From positions 26,126 through 90,125 of the forward strand of contig NZ_JALIFP010000016.1 of assembly GCF_022867885.1 (NCBI RefSeq): a stretch of 64,000 nucleotides of DNA, given 5' to 3'. The notes below the pieces were generated by a model. It made no database searches. It worked only from the letters and a program-made list of their open reading frames with translations, and had not been told where the DNA came from. How positions within the stretch are numbered: the stretch's first letter is position 1; each line of letters starts with the position of its first letter. The translations under genes were made by a program, and so were the position numbers. Positions 28,507 through 36,942 of this stretch are shown piece by piece. This stretch comes from Lederbergia sp. NSJ-179 (GTDB taxonomy: Bacteria; Bacillota; Bacilli; Bacillales; Bacillaceae_C).

Positions 28507-28581
28507 GTCCATCCCCCTTAAGACTATATATATGGGCGAGATGGGGAAGACATGCAAATAAGAAAAAACAATTTTAGGCAA

Positions 28582-29207
28582 ATTTATAGTTTTGTAAAGC
28601 AGTCAAGCAGTTTGTTGACTCCTTCAACAGTCATGCATAGGATCAACCCGCTATTGTAGAAGGATAGTTTCACTTTTTTTGAGTGATATCTAATCGGCCC
28701 ATAATGGGTCAGAAGAAGACAGTTTGATTGAATAATTAGATACGAAAAAAATAGGAGGATTTACTATATGTTTCCGGCTCCTATTCCCGCTAAATACTAG
28801 AAACCAGAGCAAGAGGTTATATGAATTAACACAACAAGTTATTTCCGAATATTGATATGTTTGAAGCTGGCAAAATCTAAAAATGTTCCAGTGATCTAGC
28901 ACTATCAGTGTGTATCAAAAATCAATAATCCATACAATAGTATTTTTGAAAACTCTAGAAAAAACTATTTCGAAGAAAATATTCAGGTACTCAATCACAT
29001 AATTCAAATAAATCACCATAGGAAATTAGTCCTTTTTTGGATGATGGTAGAAAAAACGCATTTTTCTGAATCTTCATTTCAATAATAATTAAGACATGTT
29101 ATAGTGATTGTAGATTCGTCAAATAGATTCATATAAAGGAGGTGCTTGAGAAATTCTAGGAATACAAAGGTAAGTTGTAAAATATAAAAATGGAGAGGGA
29201 GGAAATT
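28582..29207. other. Gap of about 0.6 kb, mostly unassigned
   Basis: No gene recognised. It contains a 10-codon frame at 28768-28800 (entered separately). Near 29139 AAAGGAGGTG precedes a TTG frame of 13 codons. A possible -10 TATAGT lies near 29100. The stretch is AT-rich and lacks the dispersed repeats seen elsewhere. Confidence 0.5.
28768..28800 (+). CDS. Possible 10-residue peptide
   Basis: An ATG with a well-spaced AGGAGG (28753-28758) opens MFPAPIPAKY and stops at TAG. The codons after it look like the debris of a longer frame shifted by one base. It could be a translated micro-peptide, a leader or the start of a broken gene; nothing identifies it. Confidence 0.2.
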   Translation: MFPAPIPAKY

Positions 29208-29786
29208 GTGTTGAAGAAAATGATTACGGTTACAGTCCTGTTTTTTAGTTTGATTTTCTTTTCATTCAATTTTAATGCTTTTGCTGCAACGAACCTCACC
29301 ATGACCTATAATGCGACCACTGACACTTACTCTGCTTCGGGATCAAATAATATTCAGGAAGTATATATTAATAATGGACCAACCAACGTGAGTAATGGTA
29401 ATACTGTATACGCAAACAATTATCTAACTAACAAGTCGTCTGAAAATCGAGCCTTTTTATATAAAGTAGGATGGGATCCTAATAAGATGAATTTTACTGG
29501 TGTAAATAATATAACTCGATGCCATGATGTAACTAGTTACACGGTATCTAATGTCGATAGTACTCACGTAGATATTACCGTCTATTATGGTGAGCCGACA
29601 ACTTCAGATCTACTATATCCAGGTGAAGAAGGATGTTCACAAGTAGTGTTTAACTGGACAGGTGGAGGGGGAACTTACAATTGGCGTACTCTCGATGGTA
29701 ATTCTACTCAATTCATAACAGGTGAAAGAGCTGGAACGGCAACATTGGCGCATTTTAGTTCTTCTAGTACTGTAATAATGAATTAG
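29208..29786 (+). CDS. Secreted hypothetical protein
   Basis: Not recognised. A signal peptide (about 26 residues: KK, a hydrophobic core, then FNAFA-A) leads to a mature part of about 165 residues rich in Thr, Asn, Ser and Tyr, with only two Cys (in ITRCHD and EEGCSQ) that could form a disulfide. The strand-rich, Asn/Thr-rich make-up suggests a beta-sandwich surface domain, but this is inference. GTG 29208 or TTG 29211 follow GGGAGG. It is 21 bases before the next secreted gene, so probably one operon. Confidence 0.65.
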   Translation: MLKKMITVTVLFFSLIFFSFNFNAFAATNLTMTYNATTDTYSASGSNNIQEVYINNGPTNVSNGNTVYANNYLTNKSSENRAFLYKVGWDPNKMNFTGVNNITRCHDVTSYTVSNVDSTHVDITVYYGEPTTSDLLYPGEEGCSQVVFNWTGGGGTYNWRTLDGNSTQFITGERAGTATLAHFSSSSTVIMN

Positions 29787-29807
29787 TTCAGAAAGGTGGA
29801 AAAGTTA

Positions 29808-30086
29808 ATGAAGAAAATTGGCTCATTGTTAATGATAGTAACAGTCGTTTTATTGCTTGGACTTGCATCGTCAAGTGCCCTTGCAAATAACCAGAAGGAC
29901 AACGAACCAAATTATTCAGAAGCGCATATGCAAGAAAGAATGAAGAATCAAAAAACAGAACCCATTGATCCTGATACACCCGTAACCCTAAAAAATGCTG
30001 ATGGGGAGATTGTTTTAGAGACCACTCACGAAGATTTTATGAAAAATCAGCAAAAATATTTAAAAAAATACCTTGGGCAAGAGTAA
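29808..30086 (+). CDS. Small secreted hypothetical protein
   Basis: Not recognised. A 92-residue protein with a signal peptide (MKKIGSLLMIVTVVLLLGLA, cleavage probably after SALA) and a short charged mature part of about 65 residues, with EPIDPDTPVTLKN and HEDFMKNQQKYLKKYL. It has no Cys. ATG 29808 follows AAAGGTGG. It is paired with the secreted gene upstream; both lie in the non-conserved patch between yqeW and rpsU. Confidence 0.65.
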   Translation: MKKIGSLLMIVTVVLLLGLASSSALANNQKDNEPNYSEAHMQERMKNQKTEPIDPDTPVTLKNADGEIVLETTHEDFMKNQQKYLKKYLGQE

Positions 30087-30099
30087 TTGTAGTTTCGCC

Positions 30100-30420
30100 C
30101 TAAGAGGCTAGGACATAACAAGCCAGAAATAGTAAAATAAAAAGGTTCCAAGCAATAAAAATTTGCTTGGAACCTTTGTTGAGAGATTTCCCCATCTCCA
30201 TCACGATTTTACCGTTCATGGCGGGGCTTTTTCTCAAGTTCACCGCCATCAATGCAAGTGCTAATTCATTTTTCACGGTTTGTCGTATGAAATCCTCGAA
30301 AGCCTCTTCCGGAATACTCTGGACAAGATCATTGATCGCTAAGGCAATAGCGTTTTCTTTCAATTTAATTTCTAAATCTAGCAGCAAAACTACTTGGTTC
30401 ATGGTATAATGTTTAAACAT
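30100..30420 (-). pseudogene. IS1182-type transposase with internal deletion
   Basis: The N terminus MFKHYTMNQVVLLLDLEIKL and the following NDLVQSIPEEAFEDFI match the start of IS1182-family transposases as I know them. The frame then jumps after about 50 residues to a stretch ending NLRKSPAMNGK, which looks like the transposase C terminus. The catalytic core is missing, so a product of about 106 residues could not transpose. It reads out through the left terminal repeat. Confidence 0.7.
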
Positions 30421-30577
30421 AAGGGCACCTCCAAAATTATTGTTTGGTCACTTTAATTTTATAAAAAGGTGTCCTTCTTGTTTACTAAAATAACGACAAA
30501 AAAGGCGTGGGGGTCACACTTTTTTAGTGTAAGCTCCAACGCCTTAATTTTTTTTACTGGAGTTTTGTCCCAGCCCC
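30104..30577 (-). mobile_element. IS1182-family remnant, 474 bp
   Basis: The ends match as inverted repeats: GAGGCTAGGACATAAC (30104-30119) and, reversed, GGGGCTGGGACAAAAC (30577-30562), with three mismatches in 16. Inside lies the deleted transposase and, at about 30500-30555, a strong hairpin (AAGGCGTGGGGGTCACACT with its partner AGTGTAAGCTCCAACGCCTT, then a T run). A full element would be near 1.8 kb, so about three quarters is lost. It could still be moved by a full copy elsewhere. Confidence 0.75.
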
Positions 30578-30598
30578 ATTTTACTTTCTCAGTTGTAG

Positions 30599-31012
30599 TT
30601 AATTATTTACAAAAGAGCGGACGAATAAAATGCCAGTAAAAACCGAAATAAGAATCCTTGCGAGAATGCTTTCCATAATAAAAGATATCCAACTGTTCGT
30701 CTGAACTCCATACCAAGAGATCCAATTATGATAGGGGATAAAGACAAGAACAAGCAGAAGAACTGAAATAACCGCTGGGAACCAATTGAATGAAACCCTC
30801 CCGGTAATAATTAAAGAAATTTCCCGCCAGTTTAAGAAAATACCAAATAAAATACCATAAATAGTGATTTGCACAACAACATTGTCAACAGAAATTGAAT
30901 CTACAGTATTTTCTTGAAACTGTTGGAGTTTCCAAGAGAGATCAGTAAGGGTCAAGAAGAAAATAATCTCTAAAAGAACAGATATAGAAATAATCCACGC
31001 TTGTATTTTCAT
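30599..31012 (-). CDS. Small four-helix membrane protein
   Basis: Not recognised. 137 residues with about four hydrophobic segments (roughly 5-25, 47-65, 75-96 and 112-133) and the motif FIPYHNWISWYG in the third loop. AAGGAGG lies upstream of the ATG on the minus strand. It sits alone between the IS1182 remnant and a transposase fragment, so it may be accessory. Confidence 0.6.
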   Translation of the reverse strand: MKIQAWIISISVLLEIIFFLTLTDLSWKLQQFQENTVDSISVDNVVVQITIYGILFGIFLNWREISLIITGRVSFNWFPAVISVLLLVLVFIPYHNWISWYGVQTNSWISFIMESILARILISVFTGILFVRSFVNN

Positions 31013-31139
31013 AACTGCCTCCTTACTTTAAAAATCCATTTCGCAAAAATAAAATCTGAAAAATTTGTTATATTCATATACCTTACTCTATTTTAACATA
31101 AATTCATCTTTTGGGCAGGAAGATCATTTTATTACTCAA

Positions 31140-31349
31140 ATGAAGAAAAATCGTTATTTGCACTATCAAAATAAGAAATTGAAGGTATGCGATTCATCTC
31201 TTAGAAGAAAGGGGAAAATCAATTTTCGAGCAGAAATCAAAGGAAAGACGTATGAGTTGAAGGTTTCCCATATCGCTGTCGAAATTCCTTCACTTAAAGG
31301 CGGGAAAATGATTCTAGTGAAGATGCATACCCTTTTAGAAATGCGTTGA
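31140..31349 (+). pseudogene. Probable transposase fragment
   Basis: The frame, open from about 31065, reads FGQEDHFITQMKKNRYLHYQ, then KLKVCDSSLRRKGK and ends KMILVKMHTLLEMR. This resembles the middle of IS4-type or related DDE transposases, where a Lys-rich KxNR segment follows the second catalytic Asp region. There is no ribosome site and no complete domain. It ends where the 31345 repeat begins, which suggests truncation. Family assignment is from memory and uncertain. Confidence 0.4.
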
Positions 31350-31472
31350 TTGGAGTGGCGGCTGGCGACTCCTGCGGGAATGAGCGTGCAGCTTGAGACC
31401 CTGCAGGAGCGAAGCGACGAAGCGGCTCAAGACACGCCCCGCGGAAAGCGTCCAGCCAAAACGGAAATCAAC
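31345..31472. repeat. Bacillus-type GC-rich intergenic repeat with inverted ends
   Basis: It begins GTTGATTGGAGTGGCGGCTG and ends CCAAAACGGAAATCAAC, so the outermost bases are inverted copies. The GC-rich centre (CTCCTGCGGGA, CCCCGCGGAAAGCG) is a pattern I have seen repeated in many Bacillus genomes. A frame of 96 codons crosses it but shows no coding character. No function known. Confidence 0.75.
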
Positions 31473-31636
31473 ATCTTCATCCCATCACTAACCTTTATAA
31501 AAAATGTGCCTGACCGCACGTTAATTATATTGCATAAAATGTGTAAAAAAAATCAATCCAACGATTTCTTGTTTCGAAAATGTCTGGTTGATGAATCACA
31601 TCTAATGAAAATCGGTAAACTTAAAATGAAAGATTG

Positions 31637-31665
31637 TTGACCATATATTCACCTTATTATATAAT
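31637..31665 (+). promoter_or_regulatory. SigA promoter of rpsU-yqeY
   Basis: TTGACC (31637-31642), a 17-base spacer and a perfect TATAAT (31660-31665), 66 bases before rpsU. Confidence 0.85.
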
Positions 31666-31730
31666 TGCATGGTACATGGGTTACCGTGTATGAACATGTG
31701 ATTGTTATGTTCGGAGGGAGGGAAAGAGAA

Positions 31731-31904
31731 ATGTCAAAAACAGTTGTTCGTAAAAACGAATCGCTTGAAGATGCTCTTCGCCGCTTTAAACGTACAGTTT
31801 CTAAAACTGGTACTTTGCAAGAATATAGAAAGCGCGAATTTTATGAAAAACCAAGCGTGAGACGCAAGAAAAAGTCAGAAGCAGCAAGAAAACGGAAGTA
31901 TTAA
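31731..31904 (+). CDS. rpsU: Small ribosomal subunit protein bS21
   Basis: A 57-residue, very basic protein: [20 protein letters not shown] at the start and [14 protein letters not shown] at the end. bS21 binds near the 3' end of 16S rRNA at the platform and helps initiation. The frame opens at 31665, but ATG 31731 follows GGAGGGAG (31714-31721). It is 13 bases from yqeY, the usual pairing. Confidence 0.97.
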   Translation: MSKTVVRKNESLEDALRRFKRTVSKTGTLQEYRKREFYEKPSVRRKKKSEAARKRKY

Positions 31905-31917
31905 AGAGGGTGCGATC

Positions 31918-32364
31918 ATGAGTCTTCATGACCAATTAAATGAAGATATGAAACAAGCGATGAAAAGCAAAGAAAAAGACAGACTCTCTGTCGTTCGAAT
32001 GCTGAAAGCAGCTATTCAAAATGAAGCCATTAAGCTCGGCAAAAAACAATTGACCGAGGATGAAGAATTGACAGTTCTTTCTCGTGAAGTGAAACAACGC
32101 AAGGACTCCCTCCATGAATTTGAAAAAGCGGGTCGTGAGGATCTCGTAGCAAAAATTCAAAGCGAACTTGTTTTTGTACAAGAATACATGCCTGCCCAAT
32201 TGAATGAAGAAGAATTGGAAGCGATTGTCGCCGCAGCTATTGCGGAAACCAAGGCCTCTTCTAAATCTGATATGGGAAAGGTGATGGGTGTACTGATGCC
32301 AAAGGTAAAAGGTAAAGCGGATGGTTCATTGGTTAGCAAACTTGTTCAAAAACATTTATCATAG
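31918..32364 (+). CDS. yqeY: GatB/YqeY domain protein
   Basis: A 148-residue helical protein homologous to the C-terminal tRNA-binding domain of the GatB amidotransferase subunit, found alone here. It has the [20 protein letters not shown] start and [12 protein letters not shown] and [20 protein letters not shown] blocks. Function is unproven; the rpsU pairing hints at translation. A good terminator follows. Confidence 0.93.
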   Translation: MSLHDQLNEDMKQAMKSKEKDRLSVVRMLKAAIQNEAIKLGKKQLTEDEELTVLSREVKQRKDSLHEFEKAGREDLVAKIQSELVFVQEYMPAQLNEEELEAIVAAAIAETKASSKSDMGKVMGVLMPKVKGKADGSLVSKLVQKHLS

Positions 32365-32402
32365 TAAATGAAAATGAGTTCTTACAATGATAGAACCCTA
32401 AG

Positions 32403-32437
32403 AAGCTGATAAGCAAATAGCTTGTCAGCTTTTTTTC
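32403..32437 (+). terminator. Terminator of rpsU-yqeY
   Basis: A 12-bp stem AAGCTGATAAGC/GCTTGTCAGCTT with one wobble and an AAATA loop is followed by TTTTTTC. Confidence 0.88.
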
Positions 32438-32458
32438 ACATCTCAATCGCGAATCGAT

Positions 32459-32484
32459 TGAAACTTTTCTTAATCACAAACGTA
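32459..32484 (+). promoter_or_regulatory. SigW-type promoter of yqeZ-floA-yqfB
   Basis: TGAAAC (32459-32464), exactly 16 bases, CGTA (32481-32484): the extracytoplasmic sigma-W consensus. The homologous B. subtilis yqeZ-yqfA-yqfB operon is a known SigW target, so the control by envelope stress is conserved here. Confidence 0.9.
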
Positions 32485-32552
32485 TCTTTTTTGAATCCTT
32501 TTCTTTGTCTTATCCGTATAAATGATTATATACGTTTCGGAAAGGGGGAAGA

Positions 32553-33863
32553 ATGATGAGGAAAGTTTTGATTGCCATCTGTCTCTCTTTAGCAGCCATT
32601 CTTGCCATTGTACCTGTCTCCGCGGAAGGGAAAGAGGCTGATGTTTATGTCATCCCGATCAAAGAAGATGTTACAAAAGGCCTAACTAAATATCTTGACC
32701 GTGCAATCAATGAAGCGGAGGAAGCAAAGGCTGATGTGATTATTTTTGATATGAACACCCCGGGTGGTGCAGTGGATGCGGCAATGGACATTGGCAGTCG
32801 GATTCTAAATACAGATAAAGATATAAAAACCGTGACATATATAGACTCACGGGCACTATCTGCAGGCTCGTATATTGCCCTTCATACGGATGAAATTTAT
32901 ATGACACCCAATGCAACGATGGGTGCTTCCGCCATTATTAATCAAGATGGCAATACGGCTGGAAAAAAAGCGGAGAGTATGTGGATTGCTGCAATGGAAG
33001 GCGCTGCCAAGCAAAAAGGAAGAGATCCTGAAATTGCGAAAGCGATGGCGATCGGAGATGTCTCACTTCCAAAATTAAAAAAAGAAGGAGATCTGTTAAC
33101 CTTAGATGCTGATAATGCCTTAAAAGTAGGTTATTCAAAGGGCACAATCAAAAATATGGATGAGCTTTTAGCGACATTAGGATATGAAGGATCAGATTAT
33201 CAAACCGTTTCAAGTACTTTTGCGGAGTCATTAGCAAAGTTGGTTACGAATCCGGTAGTTGTCCCCATTCTATTATCTGTTGCTAGTTTAGGTCTTGTAG
33301 TGGAGCTTTATACGCCAGGATTTGGCGTAGCAGGTGGAATGGGATTGACGGCATTGCTACTTTTCTTTTATGGTCATTACATTGCCGGTTTGGCAGGTTA
33401 TGAATCGATGATCCTTTTTGTTCTTGGTCTCATTTTGATTGTAGCAGAGTTTTTTCTCCCGGGAGGAATTGCCGGACTTTTGGGAGCGGTAGCGATTATC
33501 GGCAGTATTATTATGGCAGGGCAGAATACTGCTTATATGGCGATTTCTGTGATTATCGCACTATTTCTTGCCGTGGTGGCCATCATTATAATGATAAAGG
33601 TGTTTGGTAAACGAATGAAATTTTTCAAAAAACTCATTTTAACAGATTCTACCAATACAGAGAGCGGTTATGTATCCAATGTCAATCGGCTTGATCTAAT
33701 TGGTCGAGAAGGAATTGCGTTAACTGATTTAAGGCCATCCGGTACAGTCGTGGTGGACGATGAGCGGCTAGATGTTGTAGCTGAAAGTAGTTATATTGAA
33801 GCAAAAACAAAGGTGAAAATTATTAAAGCAGAAGGTTCAAGAATTGTCGTTCGCAAAATATAG
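32553..33863 (+). CDS. yqeZ: NfeD-like membrane serine protease family protein YqeZ
   Basis: A 436-residue protein: signal peptide (to about SAEG), a ClpP-like domain with the GGAVDAA motif and the SAGSYIAL motif holding the expected catalytic Ser, four to five membrane helices (about 225-345), and a C-terminal OB-fold NfeD domain (LIGREGIALTDLRPSG). NfeD proteins accompany flotillins, here floA, in membrane microdomain function. ATG 32553 and 32556 are both possible behind GGGGGAAG. Confidence 0.92.
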   Translation: MMRKVLIAICLSLAAILAIVPVSAEGKEADVYVIPIKEDVTKGLTKYLDRAINEAEEAKADVIIFDMNTPGGAVDAAMDIGSRILNTDKDIKTVTYIDSRALSAGSYIALHTDEIYMTPNATMGASAIINQDGNTAGKKAESMWIAAMEGAAKQKGRDPEIAKAMAIGDVSLPKLKKEGDLLTLDADNALKVGYSKGTIKNMDELLATLGYEGSDYQTVSSTFAESLAKLVTNPVVVPILLSVASLGLVVELYTPGFGVAGGMGLTALLLFFYGHYIAGLAGYESMILFVLGLILIVAEFFLPGGIAGLLGAVAIIGSIIMAGQNTAYMAISVIIALFLAVVAIIIMIKVFGKRMKFFKKLILTDSTNTESGYVSNVNRLDLIGREGIALTDLRPSGTVVVDDERLDVVAESSYIEAKTKVKIIKAEGSRIVVRKI

Positions 33864-33886
33864 AATGAAACAGAGGAGGAAATCAT

Positions 33887-34879
33887 ATGAGTCCTGATAT
33901 AATTTTATTATTGGTCGCCATTGCCATTGGTATTATTGTTCTATTAGTATTATTTACTTTTGTACCGATTGGACTGTGGATCTCGGCCTTAGCAGCCGGA
34001 GTGAAAATTGGGATTGTCACTTTAATTGGAATGAGATTACGACGTGTCATTCCTGGCAGGGTGGTCAACCCTTTAATTAAAGCACATAAAGCGGGTCTGC
34101 AAGTCACAACGAATCAATTAGAAAGTCATTATTTGGCAGGCGGTAATGTAGATCGGGTCGTAAATGCCTTGATTGCAGCACAACGTGCGAATATTGAACT
34201 AACATTTGAACGTGCAGCTGCGATTGATCTTGCCGGACGAAATGTATTAGAAGCCGTACAAATGAGTGTGAATCCGAAAGTGATTGAAACACCTTTTATC
34301 GCCGGTGTAGCAATGGACGGGATAGAAGTAAAAGCAAAAGCGCGTATTACGGTTCGTGCGAATATTGACCGCCTTGTCGGTGGTGCTGGGGAAGATACGG
34401 TAATCGCCCGTGTCGGTGAAGGGGTTGTATCCACGATTGGTTCCAGTAATAACCATAAAAAAGTTTTGGAAAATCCTGATATGATTTCTAAAACAGTTTT
34501 AACAAAAGGGTTAGACTCTGGAACAGCCTTTGAGATTCTTTCGATTGATATTGCTGATGTGGATATCGGTAAAAACATTGGTGCTCACTTGCAAACAGAC
34601 CAAGCGGAAGCAGATAAGAAGATTGCCCAAGCGAAGGCAGAGGAAAGAAGAGCAATGGCGGTAGCCAACGAGCAAGAGATGAAAGCCCGAGTCGAGGAAA
34701 TGAGGGCAAAAGTTGTCGAAGCAGAGGCAGAAGTACCATTAGCGATGTCAGAAGCTTTGAAATCAGGAAAACTGGGTGTGATGGATTATTATTCCCTTAA
34801 GAATATTGATGCCGATACAGATATGAGAGATTCGATTGGAAGAATGTCTAATCCAAAGAATGACCATAAGGATCAGTAA
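33887..34879 (+). CDS. floA: Flotillin-like protein FloA
   Basis: A 330-residue SPFH protein (formerly yqfA) that scaffolds functional membrane microdomains. An N-terminal hydrophobic hairpin (about residues 4-48) inserts in the membrane, the SPFH domain follows, and a coiled coil rich in Ala, Glu and Lys (about 225-290, [20 protein letters not shown]) drives oligomers. It sits 23 bases after yqeZ in the SigW unit. Confidence 0.95.
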   Translation: MSPDIILLLVAIAIGIIVLLVLFTFVPIGLWISALAAGVKIGIVTLIGMRLRRVIPGRVVNPLIKAHKAGLQVTTNQLESHYLAGGNVDRVVNALIAAQRANIELTFERAAAIDLAGRNVLEAVQMSVNPKVIETPFIAGVAMDGIEVKAKARITVRANIDRLVGGAGEDTVIARVGEGVVSTIGSSNNHKKVLENPDMISKTVLTKGLDSGTAFEILSIDIADVDIGKNIGAHLQTDQAEADKKIAQAKAEERRAMAVANEQEMKARVEEMRAKVVEAEAEVPLAMSEALKSGKLGVMDYYSLKNIDADTDMRDSIGRMSNPKNDHKDQ

Positions 34880-34906
34880 GATCCCTAACGAAAGGGGGGA
34901 ACTCCT

Positions 34907-35350
34907 GTGGAACAATTTATACTCTTTATTATTATAGCGCTTGTGGGTTTATTCTTTAATCGAGGTAAGCTAAAAAACCAACAACAGCAGCAGGAGCACC
35001 CAAGACCTGTTCAACGTCCTGTTCAAATGAATGAAGAAGCACACGAAAAACCTGCCTCTTTTGAACAAATGACACAGGCAAAAAGTTTAAAAGAAGCGGC
35101 CGATCAATTGAAAAATCAGCCAGATATTTATAAACAAAAAGAAGAAATGGAAGTAAAACTGAAGGAGTTATATAGAAACGAAGAACTACATCGAAAAAAG
35201 GCAAAAACCATTCAGACAAAAACGAATGCTCATAAAGAGCGATTACCAGAATTTCAGGTAAAGAAAGAAAATATTTTAAATGGAATGATTATGTCTGAAG
35301 TTCTGGGACCACCAAGAGCAAAAAAACCTTATCAACGAAGGAAAATATAA
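34907..35350 (+). CDS. yqfB: YqfB family protein
   Basis: A 147-residue protein with one N-terminal membrane helix (about 3-18) and a long Gln-, Glu- and Lys-rich cytoplasmic part, probably a coiled coil (KQKEEMEVKLKELYRNEELH). The conserved C-terminal end LNGMIMSEVLGPPRA is shared with small membrane proteins of Bacillus. It begins at GTG 34907 behind GGGGGG. It is the third gene of the floA operon, likely a partner of flotillin, by context only. Confidence 0.78.
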   Translation: MEQFILFIIIALVGLFFNRGKLKNQQQQQEHPRPVQRPVQMNEEAHEKPASFEQMTQAKSLKEAADQLKNQPDIYKQKEEMEVKLKELYRNEELHRKKAKTIQTKTNAHKERLPEFQVKKENILNGMIMSEVLGPPRAKKPYQRRKI

Positions 35351-35454
35351 GACTCCCATTAACTTGTGATTTGTTTTCTCACCTATTCAATCAAAAACCA
35401 GTGATGAAACCCTCTTTTTACTCATACACATGAGTGGAAAGGGGGTTCTTTATT

Positions 35455-35739
35455 GTGAGTAAAAAATGGTCAAAGAAAGTTAGAAATTGGATGACATCCA
35501 AAATGGAACTTCCCGCAGATATTATGATGGATCTTCCAAGAGTGACGATGGTGGGAAATCTACATATTTACATTGAAAACCATAAAGGCCTTCTTGTTTT
35601 TAAAGATAATGAATTGCGTTTACTCCTTAAACAGGGGCAATTATTGATAAAGGGAAAATCATTTGTGCTTAAAACCATTCTTCCAGAAGAAATTCTGCTT
35701 GAGGGTCATATAGAGGAAGTTCATTATTTGAATGAATAG
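35455..35739 (+). CDS. yqfC: Sporulation protein YqfC
   Basis: A 94-residue YabP/YqfC-family protein: SKKWSKKVRNWMTSKMELPA followed by MDLPRVTMVGNLHIYIENHK and LRLLLKQGQLLIKGKSF. In B. subtilis yqfC-yqfD is under SigE in the mother cell and YqfD is required for sporulation. GTG 35455 has AAAGGGGG before it; the frame opens at 35434. Confidence 0.92.
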   Translation: MSKKWSKKVRNWMTSKMELPADIMMDLPRVTMVGNLHIYIENHKGLLVFKDNELRLLLKQGQLLIKGKSFVLKTILPEEILLEGHIEEVHYLNE

Positions 35740-35751
35740 GGAGTGGCATGG

Positions 35752-36939
35752 TTGAAAAATCAGTGGATCACATTTTTGACTGGCAGAGTATTAGTAAAGG
35801 CAACAGGACAAGGAATGGAACGTTTATTAAATCGTCTTGCTCGTTCTGGAATAAGTATTTGGAATGTGAAAAGGGATCACCAAGGAACCGTGTTTTTTTA
35901 TATCACCTGGCCTGATTTGCAAAAATTACGACATGTTGCAAGGAAAGCGGATTGTTCACTATATTTTATCCGGGGAGAAGGAATGCCATTCCTGTGGAAG
36001 AGAACACTAAAAAATAGTGGTTTTCTTATCGGTATTTTGTTGTTTTTTGCCTTAATTTTATTTTTATCTAATATCACTTGGGGAATCCAGATTAAAGGAG
36101 CAGACCCGGAAACAGAACATAAGATTAGGAAGGAATTAACCGATTTAGGGATTGTGACAGGATCGATGCATTTATTTGCAGAAAAACCAGATATCATTCA
36201 AAAAAAGCTGACAGAAAAAATTGATAATATTACGTGGGTTGGTGTTGAATTAAAAGGGACAACTTATCACTTTCAAGTGGTTCAGAAAACGGAACCAGAA
36301 GGAACAGAGCAAGCAAGCCCACGCCACTTAGTGGCCAATAAAAAAGCTGTCATTGCAAGGATGTTTGTTGAAAAGGGAAAAGCGCTTGTAAAAAGAGATC
36401 AATTTGTAGAAAAGGGACAAATTCTTGTTTCCGGAGAAATTGGACAAGAAGAAAAACCATTGCGAGTCATTGCAAAAGGAGAGGTATGGGGATATACATG
36501 GTATAATACCAAGGTTACATTTCCACTTGATACGCCTCTGCAGGTTTTAAATGGGAAAGAAATGAGGAAATATTCATTGAAAATGGGCAAGCTTCATCTA
36601 CCCATTTGGGGGTTTAGCAAGATCCCGTTTTCAAAGTATGAAACCGAAGTGGAAAATAGGGATCTCTTTTTTCTAGGTAAGAAACTTCCTATTCAATATT
36701 CCAAAAAAACGATTCGAGAAAAAGAAGAAATACAGCGCAATCTAAACGAAAAGGAAGCATTGGAAGCAGCCAAAGAATTAGCAAGAAGAGATGTGAAAAT
36801 GAAGATTCCCCCTGATGCACAGATCGATAAGGAAATAATTTTGCAAGACAAAGTAGAGCATGGTAAAGTTACATTATCAATTAATTTTCAGGTGATTGAA
36901 AATATCGCCATCGAAAAACCGATCATTCAAGGAGACTAA
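35752..36939 (+). CDS. yqfD: Sporulation protein YqfD
   Basis: A 395-residue membrane protein required at stage IV in B. subtilis. One strong membrane helix (about 85-106, FLIGILLFFALILFLSN) separates a short N-terminal cytoplasmic part from a large outer domain with NITWVGVELKGTTYHFQVVQ. The start is TTG 35752 (KNQWITFLTGRV...), preceded by GGGAG; a GTG nine bases earlier is less likely. It is 3 bases before phoH. Confidence 0.92.
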   Translation: MKNQWITFLTGRVLVKATGQGMERLLNRLARSGISIWNVKRDHQGTVFFYITWPDLQKLRHVARKADCSLYFIRGEGMPFLWKRTLKNSGFLIGILLFFALILFLSNITWGIQIKGADPETEHKIRKELTDLGIVTGSMHLFAEKPDIIQKKLTEKIDNITWVGVELKGTTYHFQVVQKTEPEGTEQASPRHLVANKKAVIARMFVEKGKALVKRDQFVEKGQILVSGEIGQEEKPLRVIAKGEVWGYTWYNTKVTFPLDTPLQVLNGKEMRKYSLKMGKLHLPIWGFSKIPFSKYETEVENRDLFFLGKKLPIQYSKKTIREKEEIQRNLNEKEALEAAKELARRDVKMKIPPDAQIDKEIILQDKVEHGKVTLSINFQVIENIAIEKPIIQGD

Positions 36940-36942
36940 CGA

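Noticed and set aside
30599..31012. Calling the small membrane protein a toxin or holin
   Set aside because: Four hydrophobic segments alone do not support it; there is no partner gene or lysin nearby.
31350..31640. 96-codon frame after the transposase fragment
   Set aside because: It runs through the GC-rich repeat and ends in unrelated sequence; no ribosome site near its start.
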